NCBI GenBank assembly: GCA_964519955.1
Contig: CAZFLM010000010.1
Coordinates: 59,691-123,690 of the forward strand
Length of the DNA stretch: 64,000 nt
Direction of reading: 5' to 3'
Source of the DNA: CAZFLM01 sp964519955
Lineage (GTDB): Bacteria > Armatimonadota > Chthonomonadetes > Chthonomonadales > CAJBBX01
The translations under genes and the position numbers were made by a program. Below the pieces are notes generated by a model. It was not told where the DNA came from and ran no database searches. It saw nothing but the letters and a program-made list of their open reading frames with translations. Shown one piece after another: positions 51,011 through 58,839 of this stretch. Each line of letters opens with the position of its first letter. The first letter of the stretch is position 1.

Positions 51011-52261
51011 CTACGGCGCCTTGGCGCGGGCGCGCATCGCGGCTTGGAGTTCCGCCTTGTTCGCGCGCTGGTCGATGTAGTCGGCCTCCCAGAAGAGCAC
51101 CTGAGAGGCGCCGAGACGCATGGCCAGCGCGCGATCGGCCTCGAAGCCCTCGACGGATGACGGCACCCAGCCGTAGAACCACAGCCTGACGCGCCCCTCG
51201 GTCTCCGCCTTCAGCGCCTCGAACGCCTTCTCCGGCGTGCCGCCCGCCGTGTAGTAGCCCTCCGCCACGGCCTCATCGATGAGCCCCTCGCGAGCCCATG
51301 TCTTCACATCGAGCAGGAGTCCGCGCAGGCTGCCGTCCTTGCGGTCGCCGAAGCCCCGGTACGCCCACGGGTGCGAGACCATGACGGCCAGCGGCTTGCC
51401 GGGCGCCAGCCGCCGCACCAGCTTCCGGGCGTCGCGCATGAAGCGCGTGTGCGGCTCGGCCCGGAACCGTACCCAGCGTTCATCGCCATTCGGCACGTCG
51501 TGCGGATCGACGCCGTGCTTCGCCTTGAACCCCCTGACCAGCGGCTCCTCGTAGCCGTAGTTCGCGACGCCGTCCGGGTCCGTCTGCGGGTTGTCGCGCA
51601 CGTCCCCGGTGCGGATCCAGTCGAGGAACAGCCCATCGACACGATAGCCTGCCAGGACCTCGCGGATGAGGCTCAGCTTGTAGCGGCGCACCTCTGGGTA
51701 GGCGAAGCTGAGCTGCGAGTGGTAGGCGGTCCCGTCGCGGCGGCGCCAGCGGCACTGCGGGTGGGCCTGCGTAAAGCGGCTCTGCCAACCCCAGCCGTGG
51801 TCGTCCTCGTTGATACTCATCCACGCGTGGATCTGCAGGCCCAGCTCGTGCCCGATGCGCACCGCGGACTCCAGACTTTCGAACGTGGCGTAGATGAACC
51901 GGGTGCGCATCTTGCCGAGCAGGGCCTCGCGGGCCTCCGCCGACATGCCCTGCGTCCAGCGGGCCTCCTCGGGCGTGGTGGGCGCGAAGATGTTGGGACC
52001 CGTAGGCCCGCCCATCGGGTCGAGCAGCTTGCTGCGGTAGCACGAACGCCCAGAGTCGATGCACCGCCAGTAGATGCGCGACCAGCCGCAGGCCTTGCAC
52101 GCCTCCAGCATGTGCCGCACGCCCGCGTCGCCCGCCGGGATGCCCTCCTGCAGCAGCCAGTCGGAGTGCGTCAGCGGCGCGCTCAGCACGATCCGCTCGT
52201 CGTCCAGCCCCACTGGCGCCATCGCCGCGGCCGCCCCCGCCAGTAGCTCACGTCGCGTCAT
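51011..52261 (-). CDS. Tat-exported GHL10-like TIM-barrel protein
   Basis: The 416-residue protein has a twin-arginine signal (MTRRELLAGAAAAMAPVG) and barrel segments IYWRCIDSGRSCYRS, IGHELGLQIHAWMSINEDDH, CRWRRRDGTAYHSQLSFAYP, YRVDGLFLDWIRTGDVRDN and GLIDEAVAEGYYTAGG. The order resembles glycosyl-hydrolase-like family 10 (DUF187) proteins, in which an Asp on a strand equivalent to GLFLDWIR is conserved. Substrate unknown. GGAGG lies seven bases before the ATG. It is divergent from the FAD oxidoreductase gene, so the two may share a regulatory region. Confidence 0.75.
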   Translation of the reverse strand: MTRRELLAGAAAAMAPVGLDDERIVLSAPLTHSDWLLQEGIPAGDAGVRHMLEACKACGWSRIYWRCIDSGRSCYRSKLLDPMGGPTGPNIFAPTTPEEARWTQGMSAEAREALLGKMRTRFIYATFESLESAVRIGHELGLQIHAWMSINEDDHGWGWQSRFTQAHPQCRWRRRDGTAYHSQLSFAYPEVRRYKLSLIREVLAGYRVDGLFLDWIRTGDVRDNPQTDPDGVANYGYEEPLVRGFKAKHGVDPHDVPNGDERWVRFRAEPHTRFMRDARKLVRRLAPGKPLAVMVSHPWAYRGFGDRKDGSLRGLLLDVKTWAREGLIDEAVAEGYYTAGGTPEKAFEALKAETEGRVRLWFYGWVPSSVEGFEADRALAMRLGASQVLFWEADYIDQRANKAELQAAMRARAKAP

Positions 52262-52388
52262 CGCATCGCCTCCAGTCAGCCCGGCAGCACTCCGCGCGTC
52301 TGAGTTCGCGGATGGATCGCCGGCCTCCTGCCAGGAGGACTGGCGGCGCCCCGTGGCGGATAGTAGTCCGGCGCCGGAGGGCCACGGA

Positions 52389-54251
52389 ATGAGCGGTCGG
52401 GTCAGTCGACGGGATATGGTGCGCGGCCTCGCAGCGGGCGGAGCGGGGTTGGCGCTGGGGACGGGAGCAGCGGAGGGATCGATGCCATCGGCGAAGGCGA
52501 CCATGCCGGAGGAACAGCACCGCGTCGACTTCTGCGTGGTAGGCGGCGGCATGGCGGGGCTGTGCGCGGCGGTCGCGGCTGCGCGCCACGGGGCAAAGGT
52601 GGCGCTCATCCAGGATCGGCCTGTGCTCGGCGGCAACGCCTCGTCCGAGGTGCGCATGTGGATCTGCGGCGCGCACGGCGCCAACAACCGCGAGACCGGC
52701 ATCGTCGAGGAGGTGCTGCTCGACAACTACCACCGCAACCCGACCGCGAACTACTCGGTGTGGGACAGCATCCTTTACGAGAAGGCGCGATTCGAGCCCA
52801 ACATCACGCTGCTCCTCAACTGCTCGGTGAACGCGGCGCGGATGGATGGCAAGCGCATCCGGTCCGTGCGCGCCTGGCAGACGACCACGCAGACCTGGCA
52901 CACGGTCGAGGCCGCCCTCTTCGCGGACTGCTCGGGCGACAGCATCCTGGCCCCGCTCACCGGGGCCGAGTTCCGCGTGGGGCGCGAGGCAGCCGGCGAG
53001 TTCGGCGAGGACATCGAGCCCGCCAAGGCCGACCGCAAGACGATGGGCATGAGCTGCCTGATCCAGACGCGCGAGATGGAGCGCCCGGTGCCCTATGTGC
53101 CACCCGCATGGGCGAACGTCTACGCCACCGACGCCGACCTGCCGAACCGGGGTCACGGCGTGGTGGGCAACAACTTCTGGTGGATCGAGTTGGGCGGCGA
53201 GGACGACAGCATCCGCGACACCGAGCGCCTGCGGGACGAGCTGCTCAAGGTCGCGTTCGGCGTGTGGGACCACATCAAGAACCGGGGCGACCACGGCGCG
53301 GCGAACTGGGCGCTGGAGTGGGTCGGCTTCCTGCCCGGCAAGCGCGAGAGCCGGCGCTATGTGGGCGACCATGTGCTGACGCAGAACGACGTGCGCGCCG
53401 AGGGCAAGTTCGACGACCTGGTGGCGTACGGCGGCTGGTCGATGGACGACCACCACCCGGCAGGCATCCGCTACGCCGGCCCGCCCACCATCTTCCACCC
53501 GGCCCCCTCTCCCTACGGCATCCCCTACCGGTCGCTGTACTCGCGTGGCATCGAGAACCTCTTCTGCGCGGGCCGCAACATCAGCGTGACGCACGCGGCC
53601 CTCAGCTCGACGCGCGTGATGGCCACGTGCTCGCTCATCGGACAGGCGGTCGGCACGGCGGCGGCCATCGCCGTGCGCCACGGCCTGACGCCGCGCGGGG
53701 TGTACGAGAAGCGCCTGCGCGAGATGCAGAGCACGCTGATGGACGACGACTGCTACCTGCCCTGGCACGCTCGCGAGGCGCCGGAGCTGACCCGCGCGGC
53801 CAGGATGGCGGCATCGGCCGGCGATCCTGAGCCCCTGCGCAGCGGGCACGATCGCCCGATCGGCAAGCGCGACAACGGCTGGCGGGGACCGCTGGGCTCG
53901 TGGGTCGAGTACGCCTGGGACGCACCGCGCCGCATCGCCGAGGCGCGGCTCGTGTTCGACAGCGACCTCAACCGGACGTTCCGCAAGGGCGACACCAACG
54001 CGGCCCAGCCGATGCGCTGCTGCTACCGCCCATCGGACCGCGACTTCGTGCCCCCGCCCAGCCTCATCCGCACGTTCCGCATCGAGGCGCGCCGCCCGGA
54101 CGGCTCGTGGCAGACGGTCGCGCGCGTCGAGAACACCCACCAGCGCCTGGTGCGGGTCAAGCTGGAGGCCGAGGCCGCGGCAGTTCGGCTTATCCCGGAG
54201 GCCACGTGGGGAGCGCCGGACGCGCACGTCTTCGCGTGGGAGGTGAGGTAG
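52389..54251 (+). CDS. Tat-exported FAD-dependent oxidoreductase
   Basis: The 620-residue protein has a twin-arginine signal (VSRRDMVRGLAAGGAGLALG), the FAD-binding VDFCVVGGGMAGLCAAVAAA (GGGMAG 52-57), VLGGNASSEVRMWICG, ADCSGDS and ENLFCAGRNISVTHAALSSTR with the flavin-proximal C-terminal signature. This is the FAD-dependent oxidoreductase family common in polysaccharide-degrading bacteria. The last ~115 residues form a discoidin-like beta domain. Export by Tat fits folding with cofactor before transport. GGAGGG lies before ATG 52389. Confidence 0.87.
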   Translation: MSGRVSRRDMVRGLAAGGAGLALGTGAAEGSMPSAKATMPEEQHRVDFCVVGGGMAGLCAAVAAARHGAKVALIQDRPVLGGNASSEVRMWICGAHGANNRETGIVEEVLLDNYHRNPTANYSVWDSILYEKARFEPNITLLLNCSVNAARMDGKRIRSVRAWQTTTQTWHTVEAALFADCSGDSILAPLTGAEFRVGREAAGEFGEDIEPAKADRKTMGMSCLIQTREMERPVPYVPPAWANVYATDADLPNRGHGVVGNNFWWIELGGEDDSIRDTERLRDELLKVAFGVWDHIKNRGDHGAANWALEWVGFLPGKRESRRYVGDHVLTQNDVRAEGKFDDLVAYGGWSMDDHHPAGIRYAGPPTIFHPAPSPYGIPYRSLYSRGIENLFCAGRNISVTHAALSSTRVMATCSLIGQAVGTAAAIAVRHGLTPRGVYEKRLREMQSTLMDDDCYLPWHAREAPELTRAARMAASAGDPEPLRSGHDRPIGKRDNGWRGPLGSWVEYAWDAPRRIAEARLVFDSDLNRTFRKGDTNAAQPMRCCYRPSDRDFVPPPSLIRTFRIEARRPDGSWQTVARVENTHQRLVRVKLEAEAAAVRLIPEATWGAPDAHVFAWEVR

Positions 54252-54262
54252 ACGCTGCCCGG

Positions 54263-54292
54263 TTGCGCGGGAGCCCCGGCCTGGTGTAGTAT
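54263..54292 (+). promoter_or_regulatory. Possible promoter of the HEPN/MNT operon
   Basis: TTGCGC (54263-54268) and TAGTAT (54287-54292) are spaced 18 bases apart and lie 35 bases before the MNT start. Moderate match only. Confidence 0.4.
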
Positions 54293-54327
54293 GGATGGGA
54301 CGACATCCTACCACAGGAACGGCCGAC

Positions 54328-54651
54328 ATGCCGGACACTGCGTTTGCTGATCCGCTGGTCGAGCGGGTTGTCAGCACCATAGCCGAGAACGTACGGCCCG
54401 ACAAGATCATCTTGTTCGGCTCGCGCGCGAACGGCACGGCGCAGCCGGACAGCGACATCGATCTGGTCGTGGTGTACTCCGGGCCTAAGTCGAAACAAGA
54501 GATGCAGGTCGAGATTCGGCGGCTCTTCCACAGCCCGGGGTTCTCGATGGACCTGTTCATCATGACGCCCGACGAACTAGAGTCTCGGAAGCGGTTTGCC
54601 AACTCGCTAGCCCGCGAGGTGTCGGAGACCGGGGTGGTGTGCTATGGATAG
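54328..54651 (+). CDS. MNT nucleotidyltransferase (HEPN/MNT antitoxin)
   Basis: The 107-residue minimal nucleotidyltransferase has the signature FGSRANGTAQPDSDIDLVVV (Gly-Ser, then SDxD, near residues 31-50). The third carboxylate is supplied by SMDLFIMTP. It overlaps the HEPN gene by eight bases. In related pairs the MNT protein modifies the HEPN ribonuclease with AMP groups and so blocks it. AGGAA lies before ATG 54328; an upstream ATG has none. Confidence 0.85.
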   Translation: MPDTAFADPLVERVVSTIAENVRPDKIILFGSRANGTAQPDSDIDLVVVYSGPKSKQEMQVEIRRLFHSPGFSMDLFIMTPDELESRKRFANSLAREVSETGVVCYG

Positions 54652-55042
54652 GGCGACGCGTGCCGAGGCCCAGCGTTGGATCGACAAGGCTCAGCACGAT
54701 CTGCGAACGGGGCAGTTGGCCCTCGGCGACAAGCCACCCATGGAGGACACTGCGACGTTCCACGCCCAGCAGTGCGCCGAAAAGTGCCTCAAGGCGTACC
54801 TCGTTCTAGTGGGCGACCACATCGAGCGGACGCACGACCTGGTGCGCCTCGTGGAGCTGCGCGCCACGCACGACAAGGAGTTCCACAACCTGGACGCGCC
54901 TGCGGACGCACTCAGCCACTACGCCGTCGGCCCCCGCTGTCCCAGCGAGTTCAGCGACCCCACCGGCGCCGAGGCTGCCGATGCCCTGCGTCAAGCCCAG
55001 GTCTTCATGTCGTTCGCGCTGGATAAGCTCGGACCACTCTGA
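54644..55042 (+). CDS. HEPN-domain toxin of HEPN/MNT pair
   Basis: The 132-residue helical protein has the HEPN family pattern: AQRWIDKAQHDLRTGQLAL, TATFHAQQCAEKCLKAYLVL, then HIERTHDLVRLVELRA, where RTHDL carries the conserved His after the basic residue. HEPN toxins act as RNases. It starts inside the MNT gene, so production is coupled to the antitoxin. It separates the FAD oxidoreductase from the GH28-like gene and may be a transient insertion. Confidence 0.85.
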   Translation: MDRATRAEAQRWIDKAQHDLRTGQLALGDKPPMEDTATFHAQQCAEKCLKAYLVLVGDHIERTHDLVRLVELRATHDKEFHNLDAPADALSHYAVGPRCPSEFSDPTGAEAADALRQAQVFMSFALDKLGPL

Positions 55043-55082
55043 ACTAGCTCGCCTCAACTGAGCCAGCCCTGTGGATACCGCC

Positions 55083-56516
55083 ATGCACCGGAAGCTCGCC
55101 GTGTCAGCCCTTGCCCTCTTGCTCCTCTGCTTCTGCCACCCGCTCAGCGCGCGGGCCGACGTCACCATCTACCCGGCGCCGCCCGGCGAGAAGGCATCGC
55201 CCGACTACACCGTTGCGGTGAACGGGCAGCCGGTCCACGTGTACTCGGTCGAGACGTTCGTGGGCGAGCGTGCCTCCTTCGCCTCGTTCGAGTTCAGCGG
55301 CGCCGTCACGGTGACGGTCACGCCTACCGCGAAGGTGACAACGGCGAAGGTGCTGCCGGCGTCGTTCCGCATCGCGCCGAAGGTGACCGGGCAGGCCGTC
55401 ACGTTCCGGCTCAACAGGCCGCGCAACCTGACGCTGGAGATGAACGGCGAGTACGCGCGCGCCCTCCACCTCTTCGCCAACCCGATGGAGACCGACGCGC
55501 CAAGCCCGGACGACCCCGACGTGCTCTACTTCGGACCAGGCGTGCACGACATCGGCGTGACGCGGCTGCGCAGCGGTCAGACGGTCTACCTGGCCGGCGG
55601 AGCCATCGTACGCCCCCACATCCCGGCAGGCGAGAAGCCCATCGTCGAGAAGAACTGGGTCGGCAACAAGGTCTACGAGAACCTGTTCGTCGCCGAGGGC
55701 GCCGACCGCGTGACGATCAGAGGGCGCGGCATCCTGGACATGAGTGAGCTGCCCTGGCATTCCCGGGCTGCGTTCTCGTTCACGAACTGCACCAACGTGC
55801 GCGTCGAAGGCGTCACGATCCTCGATGCGCCGGCGTGGGTCGTCGTGCTGGTCGGCACGCGCGATGCCACCGTGCGGAACGTCAAGGAGATCTGCAAGCG
55901 CTACAACAGCGACGGCATCGACATCTGCAATAGCCAGGATGTGCTCGTGGAGGACTGCTTCCTGCGCAACAACGACGACGAGGTGTGCGTGAAGACGATC
56001 TCGCCGCCGCCCGCGCTGGAATCGCGCCGTATCCGGGTGCAGCGCTGCGTGATCTGGAACGAGCGGGCCCGCGGCATGGGCATCACGTCGGAGACGCGCG
56101 CGAACATCGACGATGTGCTCTTCCGCGACTGCGATGTCATCCACGACTTCTCGAAGGGCGGCGATTGCGCCTCGCTGGCGGTCCTGGTGTCCGACTCGGG
56201 CACGATGACCAACATCCGCTTCGAGGAGATCCGGGTCGAGGACGTGCGCGACACGCTCATCAACGGATGGATCGGCGCGGACATGTGGGGGCACGACAAG
56301 GAGCGAGGGCACGTGAACGGCGTGGTGTTTCGCAACATCGACGCGCACGGACCAGGCACGCCGGTGTCGCGCCTGAGCGGCTTCGACGCGACGCACCTAT
56401 TCGAGAACGTCACGCTCCGCAGCGTGCGGATCAACGGCAAGCGCGTGAGCAGCCTCGACGATGCCCACATGACCGTCAACGCGTTCGTGCGCGGCGTGAA
56501 GGTGCTTGCCAGGTAG
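55083..56516 (+). CDS. Secreted GH28-like beta-helix protein with altered active site
   Basis: The 477-residue protein has a signal peptide (KLAVSALALLLLCFCHPLSARA), an N-terminal beta domain and a right-handed beta-helix with the GH28 pattern YNSDGIDICNSQDVLVEDC. The first catalytic Asp is Asp277 in NSD; the Asp pair 298-299 lies in NNDDEVCVKT. The usual GHG histidine is replaced (RGMGI, 331-333) and no RIK motif follows. It may be a divergent exo-acting enzyme or a different specificity. A GTG at 55071 is an alternative start. Confidence 0.75.
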   Translation: MHRKLAVSALALLLLCFCHPLSARADVTIYPAPPGEKASPDYTVAVNGQPVHVYSVETFVGERASFASFEFSGAVTVTVTPTAKVTTAKVLPASFRIAPKVTGQAVTFRLNRPRNLTLEMNGEYARALHLFANPMETDAPSPDDPDVLYFGPGVHDIGVTRLRSGQTVYLAGGAIVRPHIPAGEKPIVEKNWVGNKVYENLFVAEGADRVTIRGRGILDMSELPWHSRAAFSFTNCTNVRVEGVTILDAPAWVVVLVGTRDATVRNVKEICKRYNSDGIDICNSQDVLVEDCFLRNNDDEVCVKTISPPPALESRRIRVQRCVIWNERARGMGITSETRANIDDVLFRDCDVIHDFSKGGDCASLAVLVSDSGTMTNIRFEEIRVEDVRDTLINGWIGADMWGHDKERGHVNGVVFRNIDAHGPGTPVSRLSGFDATHLFENVTLRSVRINGKRVSSLDDAHMTVNAFVRGVKVLAR

Positions 56517-56540
56517 AGTCAACCAGGCCGGTCCTGCCGC

Positions 56541-56816
56541 TCACTCGCCAAGCAGGTTCTGGTACTCCACCCAAAGGGCTTCGCGCTCGGGCTTAGGGAT
56601 CAGGTGCCAACGGACACCGCGGATGGCGCCCTCCAGGCCGGCGAGCATGCTGCGGCACGGCGGGTCCGCGCGGCGAATGTCGCGGATGCGAATGGCGGCG
56701 GCGACCGCCCCCGTGCGCCGCAGCTCGTCGGGCGTGGCGATGCCGGCGGCACGCAGCAGCTTCGCCACCTCGGCGCCGATGTTGGGCAGGCTGGTCAGGT
56801 CCGCGCTGTTCTCCAT
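56541..56816 (-). CDS. TfoX C-terminal-domain protein (single domain)
   Basis: The 91-residue protein matches the TfoX/Sxy C-terminal domain: LTSLPNIGAEVAKLLRAAGI, TPDELRRTGAVAAAIRIRD and LAGLEGAIRGVRWHLIPKPE. The helix-hairpin-helix-like fold is expected, but the N-terminal domain of full TfoX is absent, so a competence role should not be assumed. It follows the gene at 56835 by 18 bases on the same strand. Confidence 0.8.
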   Translation of the reverse strand: MENSADLTSLPNIGAEVAKLLRAAGIATPDELRRTGAVAAAIRIRDIRRADPPCRSMLAGLEGAIRGVRWHLIPKPEREALWVEYQNLLGE

Positions 56817-56834
56817 CGCCCTCGTCCCCCAGGT

Positions 56835-57155
56835 CTAGCGGAAGACCACCTCTTCGCGCACCGTCTCGGTCACTGCCACCATCTTGGAGAAGAAGGCGGT
56901 GTACGCCTTGCAGACGGGCTCGTCCGTGTCGCGCAGCAGATGGTCGAGCGCCGCGTAGTTCGGGACGCGGAACACCCACACGGATGGCGAGCCGGGGCCG
57001 AGGCCCCCGGATGCGGCGAGCACCTCGCGCACCCAGTGCGAGTCCTGCACGATGCGATGGAGCTTCACGGCGGCGGCCTGGTGCTCGTCCTTCACCGGGC
57101 GCGGCCAGTCGAATGACACAAACAGATAGATGCCCTGATGGTCGGGTACAGGCAT
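56835..57155 (-). CDS. Small protein, possible dimeric alpha/beta-barrel fold
   Basis: I do not recognise a named family for this 106-residue protein. It has a beta-strand start (QGIYLFVSFDWP), a helix with DEHQAAAVKLHRIV, then SVWVFRVPNYAALDHLLRDT and a final helix-strand TAFFSKMVAVTETVREEVVF. The pattern recalls ferredoxin-like dimeric barrels (YCII/ABM type). It is transcribed ahead of the TfoX-domain gene. Confidence 0.6.
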   Translation of the reverse strand: MPVPDHQGIYLFVSFDWPRPVKDEHQAAAVKLHRIVQDSHWVREVLAASGGLGPGSPSVWVFRVPNYAALDHLLRDTDEPVCKAYTAFFSKMVAVTETVREEVVFR

Positions 57156-57279
57156 TGAGGCGCCCTCCGAAGTGGGGAGATCGATACGCCGGGTCCGGTG
57201 CCCATCGGACCAACTCGCTCACATGATACCTGTAGCCCGGCCGCTCCATTCGCCGTAGTAGCTGCAACGGAGGCCGCGG

Positions 57280-57948
57280 ATGCGAGTACGACGGGTGGTG
57301 TTCGTAGTTCTGGCGGGGCTGTCAGTGGCGGGATACGGAGTCCGCGCGTACCTGACCCGCCGCAACGCGTTCCCGCCCGCGCCGCGCCATGCGCCAACCG
57401 CCGCGCGCCAGAAGCTCTCGCCGATGCAGGCCGCACTGGTGGCCGACCTGGACCGCCAGGTGCGCGCCAACATCCGCTACCGCGACGCCTACTACAGCGG
57501 CGGCGAGCCCCCTGCGACCGAGGGCGTCTGCACCGACGTCGTGATCCGCGCATTCCGCGCCGCCGGCGTCGACCTGCGATCGGCCGTCGCTGACGACGTG
57601 CGCGCTGCCGGCTCCCGCTACGCCATCGAGAAGCCCGACGCGAACATCGACCACCGCCGCTGCCGCAACCTCATCGTCTTCTTCCGCCGAAAGGCCATCG
57701 AGCTGCCGGCCGACGGTCCGCGCGCCGACTGGCAAGCCGGCGACGTCGTCCTATGGTCCACGCGCAACGATGGCCACGCCGACCACATCGGCATGATCGC
57801 TACCGGCCGTGACGAGGCCGGCGCCCCCACCGTCGTCCACCACTGGCCAGGCTTCCCCGTGCGCGAGACCGGCGGGCTGCACGCCTTCGAGGTGCTGGGG
57901 CACTTCCGGTGGCCGAGCGGCGCGCGGCGCCCGACCGGCAGTAGTTAG
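57280..57948 (+). CDS. DUF1287 (NlpC/P60-like) membrane-anchored protein
   Basis: The 222-residue protein has an N-terminal membrane anchor (VRRVVFVVLAGLSVAGYGVR) and the DUF1287 pattern: EGVCTDVVIRAFRAAGVDL with candidate catalytic Cys84, NIDHRRCRNLIVFFRRKA, WQAGDVVLWST and HADHIGMIA with His169. These are the Cys-His pair of a papain-like amidase, probably acting on cell-wall peptides in the periplasm. GGAGG lies six bases before the ATG. Confidence 0.85.
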   Translation: MRVRRVVFVVLAGLSVAGYGVRAYLTRRNAFPPAPRHAPTAARQKLSPMQAALVADLDRQVRANIRYRDAYYSGGEPPATEGVCTDVVIRAFRAAGVDLRSAVADDVRAAGSRYAIEKPDANIDHRRCRNLIVFFRRKAIELPADGPRADWQAGDVVLWSTRNDGHADHIGMIATGRDEAGAPTVVHHWPGFPVRETGGLHAFEVLGHFRWPSGARRPTGSS

Positions 57949-57965
57949 TCATAGTGGCATCACCG

Positions 57966-57987
57966 ACCCAGTAATTGTACTGGGTTT
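57966..57987 (+). terminator. Terminator of the DUF1287 gene
   Basis: ACCCAGTA / loop ATTG / TACTGGGT, a perfect eight-base stem followed by TT, 17 bases after the stop codon. Confidence 0.6.
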
Positions 57988-58088
57988 ACAGGCAGGCGGC
58001 CAAGTGGCACCCTTTGTGCAGCGCCCCTTGATGGCGGCGGTGCGCCTACGCTCCGCCGTGATACAGCTCGCATTTGGAGGACTGCACG

Positions 58089-58760
58089 GTGGACACACGC
58101 ATGTTGAGGGCGTCGCTGGCTGCGGTGATGCTCGGTCTGGTGGTAACACTGGCGCCTGCGGCGAAGGCTGAGGTAATCACCTTCGATGAGTACGCGGCGG
58201 ACAATGAGAACGGCGGGCTCGACGCGTCCCGCTACACGGCCTGGGGCGTTACCTTCGTGACGACGGACGACGGCAGCACCATGAGTGGCCTCAGCGCAGG
58301 CGACCCGGGCGGCTGGGGCCTGGAGGGGACCAACGGCTCGACTTTCTCCGGGTTCAACGGCGAGAGCTACGGCCTGTCGATGCTGTTCGACAACGCCATC
58401 GACGGCTTCTCGCTGGACGTGTCCCGCTCCAATGGGTCCCTGGCGGGCGACACGTTCACGCTGGCCGGCTACCTGGACGGCGTTCTGGTCGACGAGCAGA
58501 CGGTGGAGTTGGGCGCGATCAACTCGTGGAAGACCGTGTCGCTGACCGGCACGTTCGACTCGATCACGTGGTCGGGCCAAGCAGGGCTGGCTGTGGCGAA
58601 GACTGACCCTCTGGAAACCCACTTCCACCCATTTGGCGTCGACAACCTCCAGTGGACGCCCACGCCGACCGGCGACGTTCCGGAGCCCGGCAGCCTAGCG
58701 CTGCTCGGCGGCGCGCTCCTCGGCGGCGCGGGCCTGGCCGTGCGCCGGCGCCGCAGCTAG
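58089..58760 (+). CDS. PEP-CTERM sorting-domain protein 2
   Basis: The 223-residue protein has a signal peptide (LRASLAAVMLGLVVTLAPAAKA) and a beta domain with TFDEYAADNENGGLDASRY. It ends VPEPGSLALLGGALLGGAGL then AVRRRRS, a PEP-CTERM anchor. GGAGG eight bases upstream favours GTG 58089. It resembles the protein at 38592 in plan but not in the mature domain. Likely exported and processed by an exosortase encoded elsewhere. Confidence 0.87.
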   Translation: MDTRMLRASLAAVMLGLVVTLAPAAKAEVITFDEYAADNENGGLDASRYTAWGVTFVTTDDGSTMSGLSAGDPGGWGLEGTNGSTFSGFNGESYGLSMLFDNAIDGFSLDVSRSNGSLAGDTFTLAGYLDGVLVDEQTVELGAINSWKTVSLTGTFDSITWSGQAGLAVAKTDPLETHFHPFGVDNLQWTPTPTGDVPEPGSLALLGGALLGGAGLAVRRRRS

Positions 58761-58782
58761 TAAGCACACCGTCTCGAATCAC

Positions 58783-58812
58783 GGAGCCCGCCGGATCGAT
58801 CCGGCGGGCTCC
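58783..58812. terminator. Bidirectional terminator (30-bp perfect palindrome)
   Basis: GGAGCCCGCCGGATC and its exact complement are adjacent with no loop, followed by TCTGTTT on the plus strand. It lies 22 bases after the PEP-CTERM stop and 27 before the convergent UROD-like stop. Confidence 0.8.
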
Positions 58813-58839
58813 TCTGTTTCCAGGCCGGATTGGCTGCGC

